From an uncultured Oscillospiraceae bacterium (GTDB taxonomy: Bacteria; Bacillota; Clostridia; Oscillospirales; Oscillospiraceae): 64,000 bases of DNA. The notes below the pieces were generated by a model. The model was given only the letters and a program-made list of their open reading frames with translations, was not told the DNA's origin and did not search any database. The DNA lies in NCBI GenBank assembly GCA_947626785.1, contig CANQTO010000003.1, forward strand, positions 24,135-88,134, in the 5' to 3' direction. The position numbers and the translations under genes were made by a program. Positions 16,922-24,506 of this stretch are shown here, one piece after another (the stretch's first letter is position 1; each line of letters opens with the position of its first letter).

Positions 16922-18190
16922 ATGGATATTCAGGAAGCGCTGGCTTATATAGACGGGACCCTCTGGTTCGGCTCCAAACCCGGCCTGGAGCGGGTGGGGG
17001 AGCTGCTGGACCGGCTGAGAAATCCCCAGGACGATCTGAAGTTCGTCCACATCGCGGGCACCAACGGCAAGGGCAGCTGCGCCGCTATGTGCGCGTCCAT
17101 CCTCCGCTCCGCGGGTTTACGAACGGGGCTCTTCACCTCCCCCTACCTCTTCCGCTTCAACGAGCGGATGCAGATCGACGGCCGGGAGATCGACAATGCC
17201 GCCCTGGCGGAGCTGATCGGCCGGATCGCCCCTCTGGCGGAGAGCATGGCCGAACACCCCACGGAATTCGAGCTCATCACCGCCGCCGCCCTGCTCTGGT
17301 ATAAGGAGCAGAACTGCGACATCGTGGTACTGGAGGTGGGTCTGGGCGGACGGCTGGACGCCACCAACATCATCGGCCCGCCGGAGGCGGCGGTAATTAT
17401 GAACATCGGCCTGGACCACACGGAGATCTTGGGGGATACCCCGGAGAAGATCGCCGCGGAGAAGGCTGGGATCATCAAGGGCGGCTGCCCCGTCGTGCTC
17501 TACAGCCAGAGCGAGGGCGTGGAGCAGGTGGTCCGGCAGCGCTGCATGGATGCGGGCTCCGAGCTGACGGTGACCGAACCCGAGGCTCTGGTCAGCCTGT
17601 CCGACGGCCCGGAGGGCCAGGTCTTTTCCTATAAAGAGGTGACTTACCGGCTGCCTCTGCTGGGGGCCCACCAGCTCCGCAACGCCGCCGCCGCCATTGA
17701 GACGGCCCGGCTGCTCCGGCGCCGGGGCTGGCCTGTGGACGAGGAGGCCGTCCGGCAGGGCCTGGCAACCGTCTCCTGGCCGGCCCGCTTTGAGATCCTG
17801 CGGCCGGAGAGGCCCTGCTTTGTGGTGGACGGGGGGCACAATCCCCAGTGCGCCGAGACCGTGGCGGCCAACCTCCTGCGCTATTTTCCGGACCGGCGGC
17901 GGGTGCTGCTGCTGGGCGTTCTGGCGGACAAGGACTATCCCCGCCTGCTGGAGATCCTGGCCCCGGCGGCGGACGCCTTTGTCTGCGTCACGCCGGACAG
18001 CCCCCGGGCCCTGCCGGCGGAGGCGCTGGCAGAGCATCTGGCGCGCTTCGGAAAGCCCGTCCGCGCCTGCGGCAGCATTGAGGAGGGCGTGGCCGCGGCC
18101 TTAGCGGAGGCCGGGGAGACAGGCATGGCCTGCGCAGTGGGTTCGCTGTATATGGCGGGCCGGGTCCGGGCCTGCTTCGGCAGGTTTTAA
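16922..18190 (+). CDS. folC: Folylpolyglutamate synthase / dihydrofolate synthase
   Basis: Mur-ligase family enzyme that adds glutamates to folates and may also make dihydrofolate. The ATP loop FVHIAGTNGKGSCAAM (about 41-56), GLFTSPYLFRFNERMQI and VLEVGLGGRLDATNII are typical, as is the C-terminal PARFEILRPERPCFVVDGGH. At 422 residues it is full length. The ribosome site is weak (GAGG ten bases upstream). Adjacent genes ruvX and spoIVB-like follow on the same strand but with gaps of 60 and 132 bases. Confidence 0.95.
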   Translation: MDIQEALAYIDGTLWFGSKPGLERVGELLDRLRNPQDDLKFVHIAGTNGKGSCAAMCASILRSAGLRTGLFTSPYLFRFNERMQIDGREIDNAALAELIGRIAPLAESMAEHPTEFELITAAALLWYKEQNCDIVVLEVGLGGRLDATNIIGPPEAAVIMNIGLDHTEILGDTPEKIAAEKAGIIKGGCPVVLYSQSEGVEQVVRQRCMDAGSELTVTEPEALVSLSDGPEGQVFSYKEVTYRLPLLGAHQLRNAAAAIETARLLRRRGWPVDEEAVRQGLATVSWPARFEILRPERPCFVVDGGHNPQCAETVAANLLRYFPDRRRVLLLGVLADKDYPRLLEILAPAADAFVCVTPDSPRALPAEALAEHLARFGKPVRACGSIEEGVAAALAEAGETGMACAVGSLYMAGRVRACFGRF

Positions 18191-18250
18191 AAAAATTTTC
18201 CTTCTATTAGATTATATTTATTTTCATAAATTAAAGGAGGCGGAAAAGCG

Positions 18251-18658
18251 ATGCGGATCATGGCCATCGACTACGGCGACCGGCGGATCGGCCTGGCGGT
18301 GTCGGACGCGCTGGGCGTCCTCTGCGGCGAGGCCTGGACCATGGAGGAGTGGGACATGGAGCGGGCGGCCCAGCGCATCAGCAAAGCCGCCGCGGAGCGG
18401 GGCGTGGAGCGGCTGGTGCTGGGCCTGCCTAAAAACATGGACGGCAGCGAAGGGCCCCGGGCGGAGAAGAGCCGGGAATTTGCCCAACTGCTGGAGGCCG
18501 GCAGCGGCCTGCCCGTGGTCCTCTGGGACGAGCGGCGCAGCAGCGTGGAGGCCCACGCCATCCTCCACGCCAACGGCAAAAAAGAAAAAAAGCACCGCCG
18601 GACCGTGGACGCGGTGGCGGCCAGCCTCATATTGGAGGGCTATCTGGGCAGTATATAA
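18251..18658 (+). CDS. ruvX: Putative pre-16S rRNA nuclease, YqgF/RuvX family
   Basis: RNase H-fold protein of 135 residues that in E. coli matures the 5' end of 16S rRNA; older annotations call it a Holliday junction resolvase. Conserved acidic sites sit in IDYGDRRIGLAVSD (about 6-19) and in the C-terminal VDAVAASLIL. The motif LGLPKNMDGSEGPRAE is typical. It follows AAAGGAGG. Confidence 0.93.
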   Translation: MRIMAIDYGDRRIGLAVSDALGVLCGEAWTMEEWDMERAAQRISKAAAERGVERLVLGLPKNMDGSEGPRAEKSREFAQLLEAGSGLPVVLWDERRSSVEAHAILHANGKKEKKHRRTVDAVAASLILEGYLGSI

Positions 18659-18790
18659 AAGAGACTTTTTCGTTTATTAAAATTTTTGAATAAAAACCTG
18701 AATGTTCCTTCTTTAATTTCTCCCGGACCGCGCATACTTATCCATGAGCGTTTTTGCGTTCGCAGTTCATGCGCGGGAGGGAGATTTTTT

Positions 18791-19786
18791 ATGAAAAAAA
18801 CCGTGTGTACAGCACTTTTCAGTCTTTTTCTGGCGGCGGCCTTCCCTGTGGCGGCCTATGCACAGGAGCTGCTGGTGGGCGGTCAGGTGGTGGGCATCCA
18901 GATCAGCACTGACGGCGTCCTGGTGGCGGGCGTGGCGGAGGTGGAGACGGAGAACGGCCTGCGCTCACCGGCGGAGGAGGCGGGGATAAAGGAAGGGGAC
19001 TTTATCACCGAGTTGGACGGGCAGAAGCTCCGCTCCGCCAAGGAGCTGGTGGACGGCGTAGGGGCCCGGAACGGCCAGAGCGTGGCGCTGACGGTGCGCC
19101 GGGGGGACCAGAAGCTCAGCCTGGAGATCAGCCCTGTCCGATCCGGCGGCGGCAAGTGGATGCTGGGCATGTGGCTGCGGGACGGGGTCTCCGGCATCGG
19201 CACCCTGACCTACTGCGACCCGGCCACCGGCACCTACGGGGCCCTGGGCCACAGCATCAGCGATTTTGAGACCGGCGTCACGGTGCCCCTGGGCGAGGGC
19301 AGCATCACCGACGCGGAGGTAGTCAGCATCACCAAGGGCGCCTCCGGCGCGCCGGGCGAGCTCAACGGCTGCGCTGACCTGGGCCGGGTGCTGGGCAGCG
19401 TCTTAGGCAACACCGACCACGGCATCTACGGCAAGGCCAGCGCCGGCCTGGGGGGCCGGATGGTGGAGACCGGGCAGATCACGGCCGGAGAGGCCTCCAT
19501 CGTCTGTACCGTAGCGGGCCGGGAGCCGGGGGAGTATAAGGTGGAGATCAACCGGGTCTACCAGGATACCGACGGAGAGCACGTGATCCTCACGGTCACG
19601 GACCCGGCCCTCCAGGCGCTGACCGGGGGCATCGTCCAGGGCATGAGCGGCAGCCCCATCCTGCAAAACGGGAAGCTGGTCGGGGCCGTGACCCATGTCT
19701 TCGTGAATCAGCCCTGCCGGGGCTACGGCATCAGCATCCAGGACATGCTGGACGACGCGGGCATCGCCTCCGACCAGGCGGCATAA
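18791..19786 (+). CDS. spoIVB: SpoIVB-type serine peptidase (S55 family)
   Basis: SpoIVB is made in the forespore, secreted into the intermembrane space and cleaves SpoIVFA to release pro-SigK processing. Residues 1-24 are a signal peptide or anchor. A PDZ domain follows (about 48-125, SPAEEAGIKEGDFITELDG) and then the S55 domain, with the conserved histidine in ALGHSISD and the catalytic serine in GMSGSPILQNGKLVGAVTHV. The 331-residue protein is shorter than the Bacillus enzyme (about 425), mainly at the N-terminus. The start follows GGGAGGGAG. Other S55 proteases exist, so the exact SpoIVB role is inferred. Confidence 0.85.
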   Translation: MKKTVCTALFSLFLAAAFPVAAYAQELLVGGQVVGIQISTDGVLVAGVAEVETENGLRSPAEEAGIKEGDFITELDGQKLRSAKELVDGVGARNGQSVALTVRRGDQKLSLEISPVRSGGGKWMLGMWLRDGVSGIGTLTYCDPATGTYGALGHSISDFETGVTVPLGEGSITDAEVVSITKGASGAPGELNGCADLGRVLGSVLGNTDHGIYGKASAGLGGRMVETGQITAGEASIVCTVAGREPGEYKVEINRVYQDTDGEHVILTVTDPALQALTGGIVQGMSGSPILQNGKLVGAVTHVFVNQPCRGYGISIQDMLDDAGIASDQAA

Positions 19787-19792
19787 AAGCAG

Positions 19793-19824
19793 ACCCTCCG
19801 GCTTCTGGAATAAAGCCGGAGGGT
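19793..19824. terminator. Shared terminator between spoIVB-like gene and the acetyltransferase
   Basis: Perfect 12-base arms ACCCTCCGGCTT and complement with an 8-base loop between convergent stops; a T-rich run follows on the plus strand. Confidence 0.75.
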
Positions 19825-19829
19825 TTGTC

Positions 19830-20408
19830 TTACTTTTTCACAGGCCGGATATCCACCATCTTCTCCATGGCCAGGGGACTCAGGCAGCGGGAGTAGAAGT
19901 CCCGGATGATCCGGTGGGCCACCGGGCTTATCTCCCAGGTGCCCTTGATGGGCTTGACCATCAGAAACACCGGCTCGCCGCCCAGCTTATAGTCGCAGGG
20001 GACCTGCACATAGCCGAAGCGGGCAAAGAATTTTTGCTGCTTTTTCAGGTAGGAGCCGTCCTCGTCGTCAAAGGAGGTGAGCTCGGCCAGGATCCCCTGC
20101 CGTCCGGCATAGCGCTTGTTCAGCGCCCGCATCAGCTCCACACCGATCCCCCGCTCCCGGCACCAGGGCATGACAGCCAGGTACTTGACCAGCACATAGC
20201 CGTACAGATTTTTGTGCATCACCAGGGCGTAGGCCACGTCCATCTGGGATTGCTCGTCGCTGAGGACCAGCAGCTCCATCTCCCCTTTCAGCATGGCCCG
20301 GTGGATGGCCAGCTTTGGCAGCAGCTCCTTCTTGTCAAAATCCAGGTCTATCAGGCTGTAATAGCGCTGAAGCTCCCGGTGTCCGGCTTTTCTCAGGGTA
20401 AACATCAT
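19830..20408 (-). CDS. GNAT-family N-acetyltransferase
   Basis: A 192-residue protein with a GNAT core: LVKYLAVMPWCRERGIGVELMRALN (begun near residue 74) carries the acetyl-CoA-binding loop pattern R-x-x-G-I-G, followed by FARFGYVQVP. The acceptor substrate is not predictable. The start overlaps the stop of the upstream ABC exporter as ATGA, so the two are probably translationally coupled; a second ATG one codon later has slightly better ribosome spacing. It is the last gene of the long leftward run from the gyrase genes. Confidence 0.75.
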   Translation of the reverse strand: MMFTLRKAGHRELQRYYSLIDLDFDKKELLPKLAIHRAMLKGEMELLVLSDEQSQMDVAYALVMHKNLYGYVLVKYLAVMPWCRERGIGVELMRALNKRYAGRQGILAELTSFDDEDGSYLKKQQKFFARFGYVQVPCDYKLGGEPVFLMVKPIKGTWEISPVAHRIIRDFYSRCLSPLAMEKMVDIRPVKK

Positions 20409-22159
20409 TCGGCCTCCTTTTCCAGCGCCTGGGCCCGGCAGAGCCGGGCGTAGATCCCGTTCTTTTCCATCAGCTCCTCGTGGGTGCCCAGCTCGGCGAT
20501 CCCCGTCCCCTCCACCACGGCGATCCTGTCCGCGTGGCGGACGGTGGAGAGCCGGTGGGCGATGACAATGGTGGTGCGGCCCTGGCTCAGCTTGTCCAGC
20601 GCCGCCTGGATGTGCTGCTCGGTGACCGTATCCAGGGCGGAGGTGGCCTCGTCCAGGATCAGCACCTTGGGGTTTTTCAGAAACACCCGGGCGATGGAGA
20701 TCCGCTGCTTCTGTCCGCCGGAGAGCATCACGCCCCGCTCGCCGATGTAGCTGTCGTAGCCGTCGGGCATGGCCATGATCTCCTGGTGGATCTCCGCCCG
20801 GATGGCCGCCTGGACGATCTCCTCGTCGCTGGCGTCCGGCCGGCCGTAGCGAATATTGTCCCGGATGGTGCCGGCAAACATGAACACGTCCTGCTGCAAG
20901 AGCCCGATGTTTTTTCGCAGGCTCCGCTGGGTCACAGAGCGGACATCCATCCCGTCCACCGTGACGCTGCCGCCGCAGACATCGTAGAAGCGGGGGATCA
21001 GCTGGCAGAGGGTGGTCTTTCCGCCGCCTGAGGCGCCCACGACGGCCATGCACTGGCCGGGCGCGATGTGCAGATCCACATGGTTCAGCACCGGCACGCC
21101 GTTGTCGTAGGCAAAGCTCACGTCATTCAAGTCCACCCGGCCCTCGATATCCCCCATCTCTTTCGCGTCAGGGGCGTCGGTCACCGCGGGCTCGGTGCGC
21201 ATGATCTCCAGAAAGCGGCTGAAGCCGGCGGTGCCCTGCATGTACATCTCGGCAAACTGGGTGAGCCGCCGCACGGGAGAGACAAAGGTGGACACATACA
21301 GGGAGAAGGTCACCAGGTCCACATAGTCCATCTGCCCCTGCATGATCAGCAGGCCGCCCACGGTGATGACCAGCACCTGCATGATGCCGGTGGTGAACTC
21401 CATGCCGCTCATGTACAGGCCCATGCTTCGGTAGTACTCCGTCTTGGCCCCCCGGAACACGGCGTTGGCCGCGTCAAATTTATCGCTCTCCTGCTCCTCG
21501 TTGGCAAAGGCCTTGGCGGTGCGCACGCCGGAGATGCTGCTCTCGATGGCGGCGTAGATCTCGGCGGTCTTGCGCTTGACCTCCACGTTGGCCTCCTTCA
21601 TCCGCTGCCGCTGGGACAGGGTGAACCACAGGCACAGGGGCATCACCACCGTCAGCACCAGGGCCAGGCGCCACTCCACAAAGGCCATCATGCCCAAAGC
21701 CCCCACGATGGTCAGGGTGCAGATCAGCAGGTTTTCCGGCCCGTGGTGGGCAAGCTCCGTCACCTCAAACAGGTCGCTGGTGATGCGGCTCATCAAAACG
21801 CCGGTGCGGTTCTTGTCGTAAAAGCTGCAGGACAGGTCCTGCATGTGGGTGAAGATGTCCTCCCGCATGTCCGACTCCACCAGCACGCCCATCCGGTGCC
21901 CCACCACGGTGATCACATAGTACAGCACCGAGCGGAGCAGGTAGGCGGCGATCATGATGCCCATGACGGTGAAGAAGGCGGCGAAGAGCCGCTCCGGCAG
22001 CAGCCGCGTCATGGACTGGCGGGACACATAGGGGAACACCAGGTCGATCAGGGAGACCGTCACCGCGCAGATCATGTCGATTGCGAAGAGCTTCCGCCGC
22101 CCGGCTATGTAAGAGATAAAAATTTTCAGAGGTTTATCCTGATAGTTTTTCTTGTTCAT
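20405..22159 (-). CDS. ABC exporter, fused membrane and ATPase domains
   Basis: A 584-residue half-transporter of the MsbA/LmrA type. Six membrane segments occupy about residues 15-315. The ATPase has Walker A GASGGGKTT, the signature LSGGQKQRIS, Walker B VLILDEATSALD and the switch histidine in VIAHRL, so it should be active. It probably works as a homodimer; the substrate cannot be told from sequence. The start MNKKNYQDK lies 19 bases after rnhA and has only a weak GGAG 12 bases upstream. It is coupled to the acetyltransferase by an ATGA overlap. Confidence 0.88.
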   Translation of the reverse strand: MNKKNYQDKPLKIFISYIAGRRKLFAIDMICAVTVSLIDLVFPYVSRQSMTRLLPERLFAAFFTVMGIMIAAYLLRSVLYYVITVVGHRMGVLVESDMREDIFTHMQDLSCSFYDKNRTGVLMSRITSDLFEVTELAHHGPENLLICTLTIVGALGMMAFVEWRLALVLTVVMPLCLWFTLSQRQRMKEANVEVKRKTAEIYAAIESSISGVRTAKAFANEEQESDKFDAANAVFRGAKTEYYRSMGLYMSGMEFTTGIMQVLVITVGGLLIMQGQMDYVDLVTFSLYVSTFVSPVRRLTQFAEMYMQGTAGFSRFLEIMRTEPAVTDAPDAKEMGDIEGRVDLNDVSFAYDNGVPVLNHVDLHIAPGQCMAVVGASGGGKTTLCQLIPRFYDVCGGSVTVDGMDVRSVTQRSLRKNIGLLQQDVFMFAGTIRDNIRYGRPDASDEEIVQAAIRAEIHQEIMAMPDGYDSYIGERGVMLSGGQKQRISIARVFLKNPKVLILDEATSALDTVTEQHIQAALDKLSQGRTTIVIAHRLSTVRHADRIAVVEGTGIAELGTHEELMEKNGIYARLCRAQALEKEAE

Positions 22160-22178
22160 GGGGTCATAGCTCTCCGGC

Positions 22179-22622
22179 TCATTTCGCGTATTTGTCCCGC
22201 TGGGCGACCGCCAGAGCGTCGCAGCGGTTGTTGTAAGCATTGTCTGCGTGGCCCTTGACCCAGTGGCAGCACAGTTCGTGCTGCCCGGCCAGGTCCAGCA
22301 GCTCCTCCCACAGGTCCGGGTTCAGAGCGGGCTTTTTGTCGCTCTTGATCCAGCCCTTTTTCCGCCAGGAAGCGGCCCAGCCCTTTTCCAGGGCGTCCAC
22401 CACGTACTTGGAGTCCGAGTACAGCTCCACCCGGCAGGGCTCCTTCAGGGCCCGCAGGGCGGAGATGACGCCCGTCAGTTCCATGCGGTTGTTGGTGGTC
22501 TTCGCCTCGCCGCCGGAGAGCTCCCGCTCGGAGCCCTTATAGCGCAGGATGGCCCCCCAGCCGCCAGGGCCGGGGTTGCCGCTGCAAGCCCCGTCGGTAT
22601 AGATCTCTACCGTTTTTTTCAT
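22179..22622 (-). CDS. rnhA: Ribonuclease HI
   Basis: Degrades RNA in RNA-DNA hybrids. The 147-residue protein has the catalytic blocks [42 protein letters not shown] and [15 protein letters not shown], with D, E, D and D in the expected places. The start overlaps the stop of the upstream gene as ATGA and follows GTGGAG. Confidence 0.95.
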   Translation of the reverse strand: MKKTVEIYTDGACSGNPGPGGWGAILRYKGSERELSGGEAKTTNNRMELTGVISALRALKEPCRVELYSDSKYVVDALEKGWAASWRKKGWIKSDKKPALNPDLWEELLDLAGQHELCCHWVKGHADNAYNNRCDALAVAQRDKYAK

Positions 22623-24013
22623 TCGCTCCACTCTCGCTGTTTTCCTATCGGCAGCAGCCGGTATTCCCCGGCGTCCAGCCCCCGGGTCTCGTCAAAGGTC
22701 CAGGAGAAGACGCTCAGAGAAAAGGCGTTCTCGGTGATCACGTTGTGCTCGTCGTGCTCGCAGATCACCCAGGTCACCGGGCATCCGGCGGCGGAGAGCA
22801 GCTCCCCGGCGTCTTCGCTGGTCAGGTCTCCAGGCTGCTCGAAGAAATAGAAGGCGGCGCCGGCCTGGCCCAGAAGGGCCCGCTGCTCCTCCGACGGCCA
22901 GCAGTTCGGCCGCCAGTCCAGCTCCGTGTCAAAGCTGAGGACCTTCCGGGGGATCACCAGATCCCGCTCAGAGAAGACCCCGGCAGCCGCCAGGGCGGCA
23001 TAGCCGCCGTTGCTGGAGCCCGCCAGCACCAGATCCCCCATGCAGATGCCGCAGTCCGCCGCGGCCTGCTCGGCAAGGTCCACCATCTCCAGGCAGGCCT
23101 CGTCTATCTCCGGCATGCCGGAGTTCTCCCGGAAGAGCAGCAGCGCGCCGCTGTCGTTTCCGTAGAGATATTCGTACATGCTCTCCACATAGAGCATCGG
23201 CTCCCCGAAGCCGCCGGAAAAGTAGACCAGCACCTGGCCGTCCTCATCCAGCTCCCGGGGCACATAGAAATAGGTGGCGCGGCTGTAGTACAAGTCGCCG
23301 TAGGCAAAGCTCTCCACCAGGTTTTCTTTCCGGATCAGGGGCTCTCCGGTTGGGCTCTCCAGCCGGAGGCGGCAGTAAGCCTCCTCCCGCGCGCTCTCCT
23401 CGCCCCGGTCCGCCAGGGCAAAGAGCGCCAGCGCCCCTTCAAAGTCCCGCCGCTTCATAAAGGTCCGGGCCTGCTCCAGGGCCTTATCCCGGCAGATCTC
23501 TGCCTGCTCCGCGCTGTCCCGGTAGTCTCCCAGGGCCTGAAAGGCGGGCAGCGCCGTCTCCAGCGCCCCATCCGCCTGGGCCAGGGAGGCCCGGACATAG
23601 CCTCGCAGCAGCCGGAGCTCCTTCTCTGCCGGCTCCCCGTCCAGAGCGGCGAACAGCTCCGTCAGGCGCTCTTCCGGGCCGGAAAGCCCGGCCAGGCGGC
23701 AGAGGTCCGCCTTGACCAGGGCGCTCTTGTATTCCCCCAGCTCCCGGAAAGCGGCCTCCGCCCCGGGGTAGTCCCCGGCTTCGAAGAGGCCGTCTGCCAG
23801 CCGGTAGGCACATTCCCTCCGCTTTTCGGCCGCGTCCCGATAGGCAAGGCCCTCATAGAACTGCTCCGCCAGCTCGTACCGGCCCCGGTCCATCAGCCAT
23901 CCGGCCGCGCTGTAGCGCAGCGGCGGCCAGGCCAGCCGGAGGAACAGCAGGCCTCCCAGCAGAACGGCAACGCCCAGAGCCGGGAGCCACCCGCTTTTTA
24001 GGGCCTTTTTCAT
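22619..24013 (-). CDS. Membrane-anchored helical-repeat protein with C-terminal alpha/beta-hydrolase domain, unknown function
   Basis: Three parts are visible in 464 residues. Residues 8-28 form one membrane anchor. Residues about 35-215 are helical repeats resembling TPR units, with recurring DY-x-x-A/S-x-E and A-x-FxxLG-x-Y-x-x-S/A patterns. Residues about 230-455 look like an alpha/beta hydrolase: YFSGGFGEP could form the oxyanion hole, GSSNGG (332-337) is a nucleophile elbow with Ser334, and Asp362 and His420 or His423 could complete a triad. The C-terminal part faces outward if the N-terminus is inside. The gene starts directly after the SHOCT gene stop and overlaps rnhA by ATGA. No named family was recognised; an esterase or peptidase acting at the envelope is inference. 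Confidence 0.65.
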   Translation of the reverse strand: MKKALKSGWLPALGVAVLLGGLLFLRLAWPPLRYSAAGWLMDRGRYELAEQFYEGLAYRDAAEKRRECAYRLADGLFEAGDYPGAEAAFRELGEYKSALVKADLCRLAGLSGPEERLTELFAALDGEPAEKELRLLRGYVRASLAQADGALETALPAFQALGDYRDSAEQAEICRDKALEQARTFMKRRDFEGALALFALADRGEESAREEAYCRLRLESPTGEPLIRKENLVESFAYGDLYYSRATYFYVPRELDEDGQVLVYFSGGFGEPMLYVESMYEYLYGNDSGALLLFRENSGMPEIDEACLEMVDLAEQAAADCGICMGDLVLAGSSNGGYAALAAAGVFSERDLVIPRKVLSFDTELDWRPNCWPSEEQRALLGQAGAAFYFFEQPGDLTSEDAGELLSAAGCPVTWVICEHDEHNVITENAFSLSVFSWTFDETRGLDAGEYRLLPIGKQREWSE

Positions 24014-24487
24014 TCAGCTTTTTGAATAGCGGTTTTTCAAAAGGAGATACTCCTCCTTTTCAATGATCCCGTTTTTATAGAAGTCCTCCAGCTGCCGCAG
24101 GCGGCGCTCCCGGTCCTGCCGGCTGCTGTCCTCCCGGAGATTTTCGTCATAGACCGCCGGGGAGAAGCTCCGCTGGGGCGCGGGCAGGGGCCGGTCCTCT
24201 ATCTGCCGGTCGCGGCGGTGAGGTATTCTGCCGTTCCAGGCCTGTCTCCGGCCCGGTACAGCCTGCCTCTGACTCTTTTGCTCTCTTTTCTTCGACCAGG
24301 CGACCTTGAGAGCCAGGAGGAAGCCCGCCGCCGCGATCGCTACGCTGACGATGGAGAAGAGCGCCGAAACGTTGTCAAAATCGAAGTTCTCCTTCTCCAT
24401 CACCGCCGTGAAGATGAAATAGACGGCCGCAACAGCTACGATCCATTTCCAGGATACGCCCTTTTTCTGCTTCTTGTCCTCTCTCAT
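24014..24487 (-). CDS. Two-span membrane protein with C-terminal SHOCT domain
   Basis: A 157-residue protein: basic N-terminus, membrane segments at about 12-30 and 42-62, a basic and Gln-rich linker, and a C-terminal helical pair RLRQLEDFYKNGIIEKEEYL (about 129-148) matching the SHOCT pattern (leucine-rich helix, GIIxxEEY, second helix). SHOCT domains are thought to mediate oligomerisation; the function of this protein is unknown. It begins 19 bases after gyrA, and its stop is directly followed by the start of the repeat/hydrolase gene, so the pair is probably cotranslated. Confidence 0.7.
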   Translation of the reverse strand: MREDKKQKKGVSWKWIVAVAAVYFIFTAVMEKENFDFDNVSALFSIVSVAIAAAGFLLALKVAWSKKREQKSQRQAVPGRRQAWNGRIPHRRDRQIEDRPLPAPQRSFSPAVYDENLREDSSRQDRERRLRQLEDFYKNGIIEKEEYLLLKNRYSKS

Positions 24488-24506
24488 GCCCTCGCCCCCT
24501 TAAGTC

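Noticed and set aside
18686..18790. Forespore SigG/SigF promoter upstream of the SpoIVB-like gene
   Set aside because: GCATA and CATACTTA are present near 18732 but not in a pair with 17-18-base spacing, so no promoter is claimed.
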